Below are positions 63,749 to 64,000 of a stretch of 64,000 bases of DNA, piece by piece. The stretch's first letter is position 1; each line of letters opens with the position of its first letter. The notes under the pieces were generated by a model, which worked only from the letters and a program-made list of their open reading frames with translations, made no database searches and had not been told where the DNA came from. The translations under genes and the position numbers were made by a program. Origin of the DNA: Xanthomonas chitinilytica (GTDB lineage Bacteria > Pseudomonadota > Gammaproteobacteria > Xanthomonadales > Xanthomonadaceae); NCBI RefSeq assembly GCF_026107455.2, contig NZ_JAPCHY010000011.1, forward strand, positions 62,001 through 126,000, read 5' to 3'.

Positions 63749-64000
63749 ATGCAAATCCGTTCCCTGCTGCTGTTTTCCCTCGCGTTCGCCGCCGCCGGCC
63801 CCGCCCTCGGGCAACCCGGCGGGCAGGATCCGGAACCTGCGATGCGGCTGTTCTCGGCCAGCTGCATGCGCTACTTCCACGATCAGGCCGGGCTGAAGGA
63901 AATGCTGGAAAGCGCCGGCGGCCGCCTGGCCGGGGACCAGGCCGCCAGGTTCCTGCCGGCCTCGCAACCCGGCGACGCCTGGGCCATGCCTTACCAGGGC
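63749..64000 (+). CDS. Small secreted protein, NMCC_0638-like, partial
   Basis: 84 codons before the window edge. Signal peptide MQIRSLLLFSLAFAAAGPAL cut near GQ. The mature start (AMRLFSASCMRYFHDQAGLK; LPASQPGDAWAMPYQG) recalls small periplasmic proteins annotated NMCC_0638-like in xanthomonads. Function unknown; C-terminus is beyond the window. Confidence 0.6.
   Translation, partial: MQIRSLLLFSLAFAAAGPALGQPGGQDPEPAMRLFSASCMRYFHDQAGLKEMLESAGGRLAGDQAARFLPASQPGDAWAMPYQG

Overview
The window is 64 kb of very GC-rich, densely coding chromosomal DNA. Gene content and protein style point to a gammaproteobacterium of the Xanthomonadaceae (Lysobacter / Luteimonas / Pseudoxanthomonas / Stenotrophomonas group). 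The pointers are GyrA with Gln at position 83, a two-gene methionine synthase, a long LigA, the smc-zipA-ligA cluster, a large NAD-dependent glutamate dehydrogenase, a kynurenine-to-quinolinate operon, GTAG-headed REP pairs, and a secreted GH64 beta-1,3-glucanase of the kind lytic Lysobacter species make. The assignment is inference from family knowledge. I saw no rRNA, tRNA, prophage, IS transposase or CRISPR array.

Layout. 1-8.1 kb is accessory: a partial secreted beta-1,3-glucanase, a DUF7832 protein, a DoxX protein, an orphan cytoplasmic histidine kinase, small unknowns, and an overlapping HipA-like kinase/DUF3037 pair. 8.3-27.3 kb is mostly core and mostly minus strand: PQQ glucose dehydrogenase, gyrA, CPBP protein (plus strand), mtnA, DUF3011 protein, epmA-GNAT-ligA (4-nt overlaps), zipA, smc, the rplI-rpsR-rpsF ribosomal operon, and an A-type Fe-S carrier. 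27.5-37.6 kb is plus strand: asnS, small genes, PaiB-like protein, carbonic anhydrase, the 3-hydroxyanthranilate dioxygenase-kynureninase-kynurenine monooxygenase operon, sbcB and followers. 38.1-45.8 kb is minus strand: a spermidine-synthase-like protein, 5'-nucleotidase, NAD kinase and NAD-glutamate dehydrogenase. 46-51 kb is a TetR-controlled RND efflux pair. 51.4-57.5 kb holds an acyl-CoA dehydrogenase and a methionine-cycle locus (ArsR-methyltransferase regulator, then metH in two genes). 58.4-64 kb holds a TonB-dependent receptor and a secreted phosphodiesterase, both with Pho-box-like sites, an MFS transporter and a partial small secreted protein.

Most notable observations: (1) a strict 112-bp tandem array that begins inside the last ten codons of metH, followed by a 32-bp-arm palindrome; (2) PhoB-box-like direct repeats in front of the phosphodiesterase and the TonB receptor, suggesting a phosphate-starvation scavenging unit; (3) a 30-bp palindrome abutting the start codon of an ArsR-methyltransferase regulator next to split metH, consistent with SahR-type autoregulation; (4) three inverted REP pairs and a second family of hairpin elements with CGTCCCCGCG-type ends, one of them between the two metH genes.
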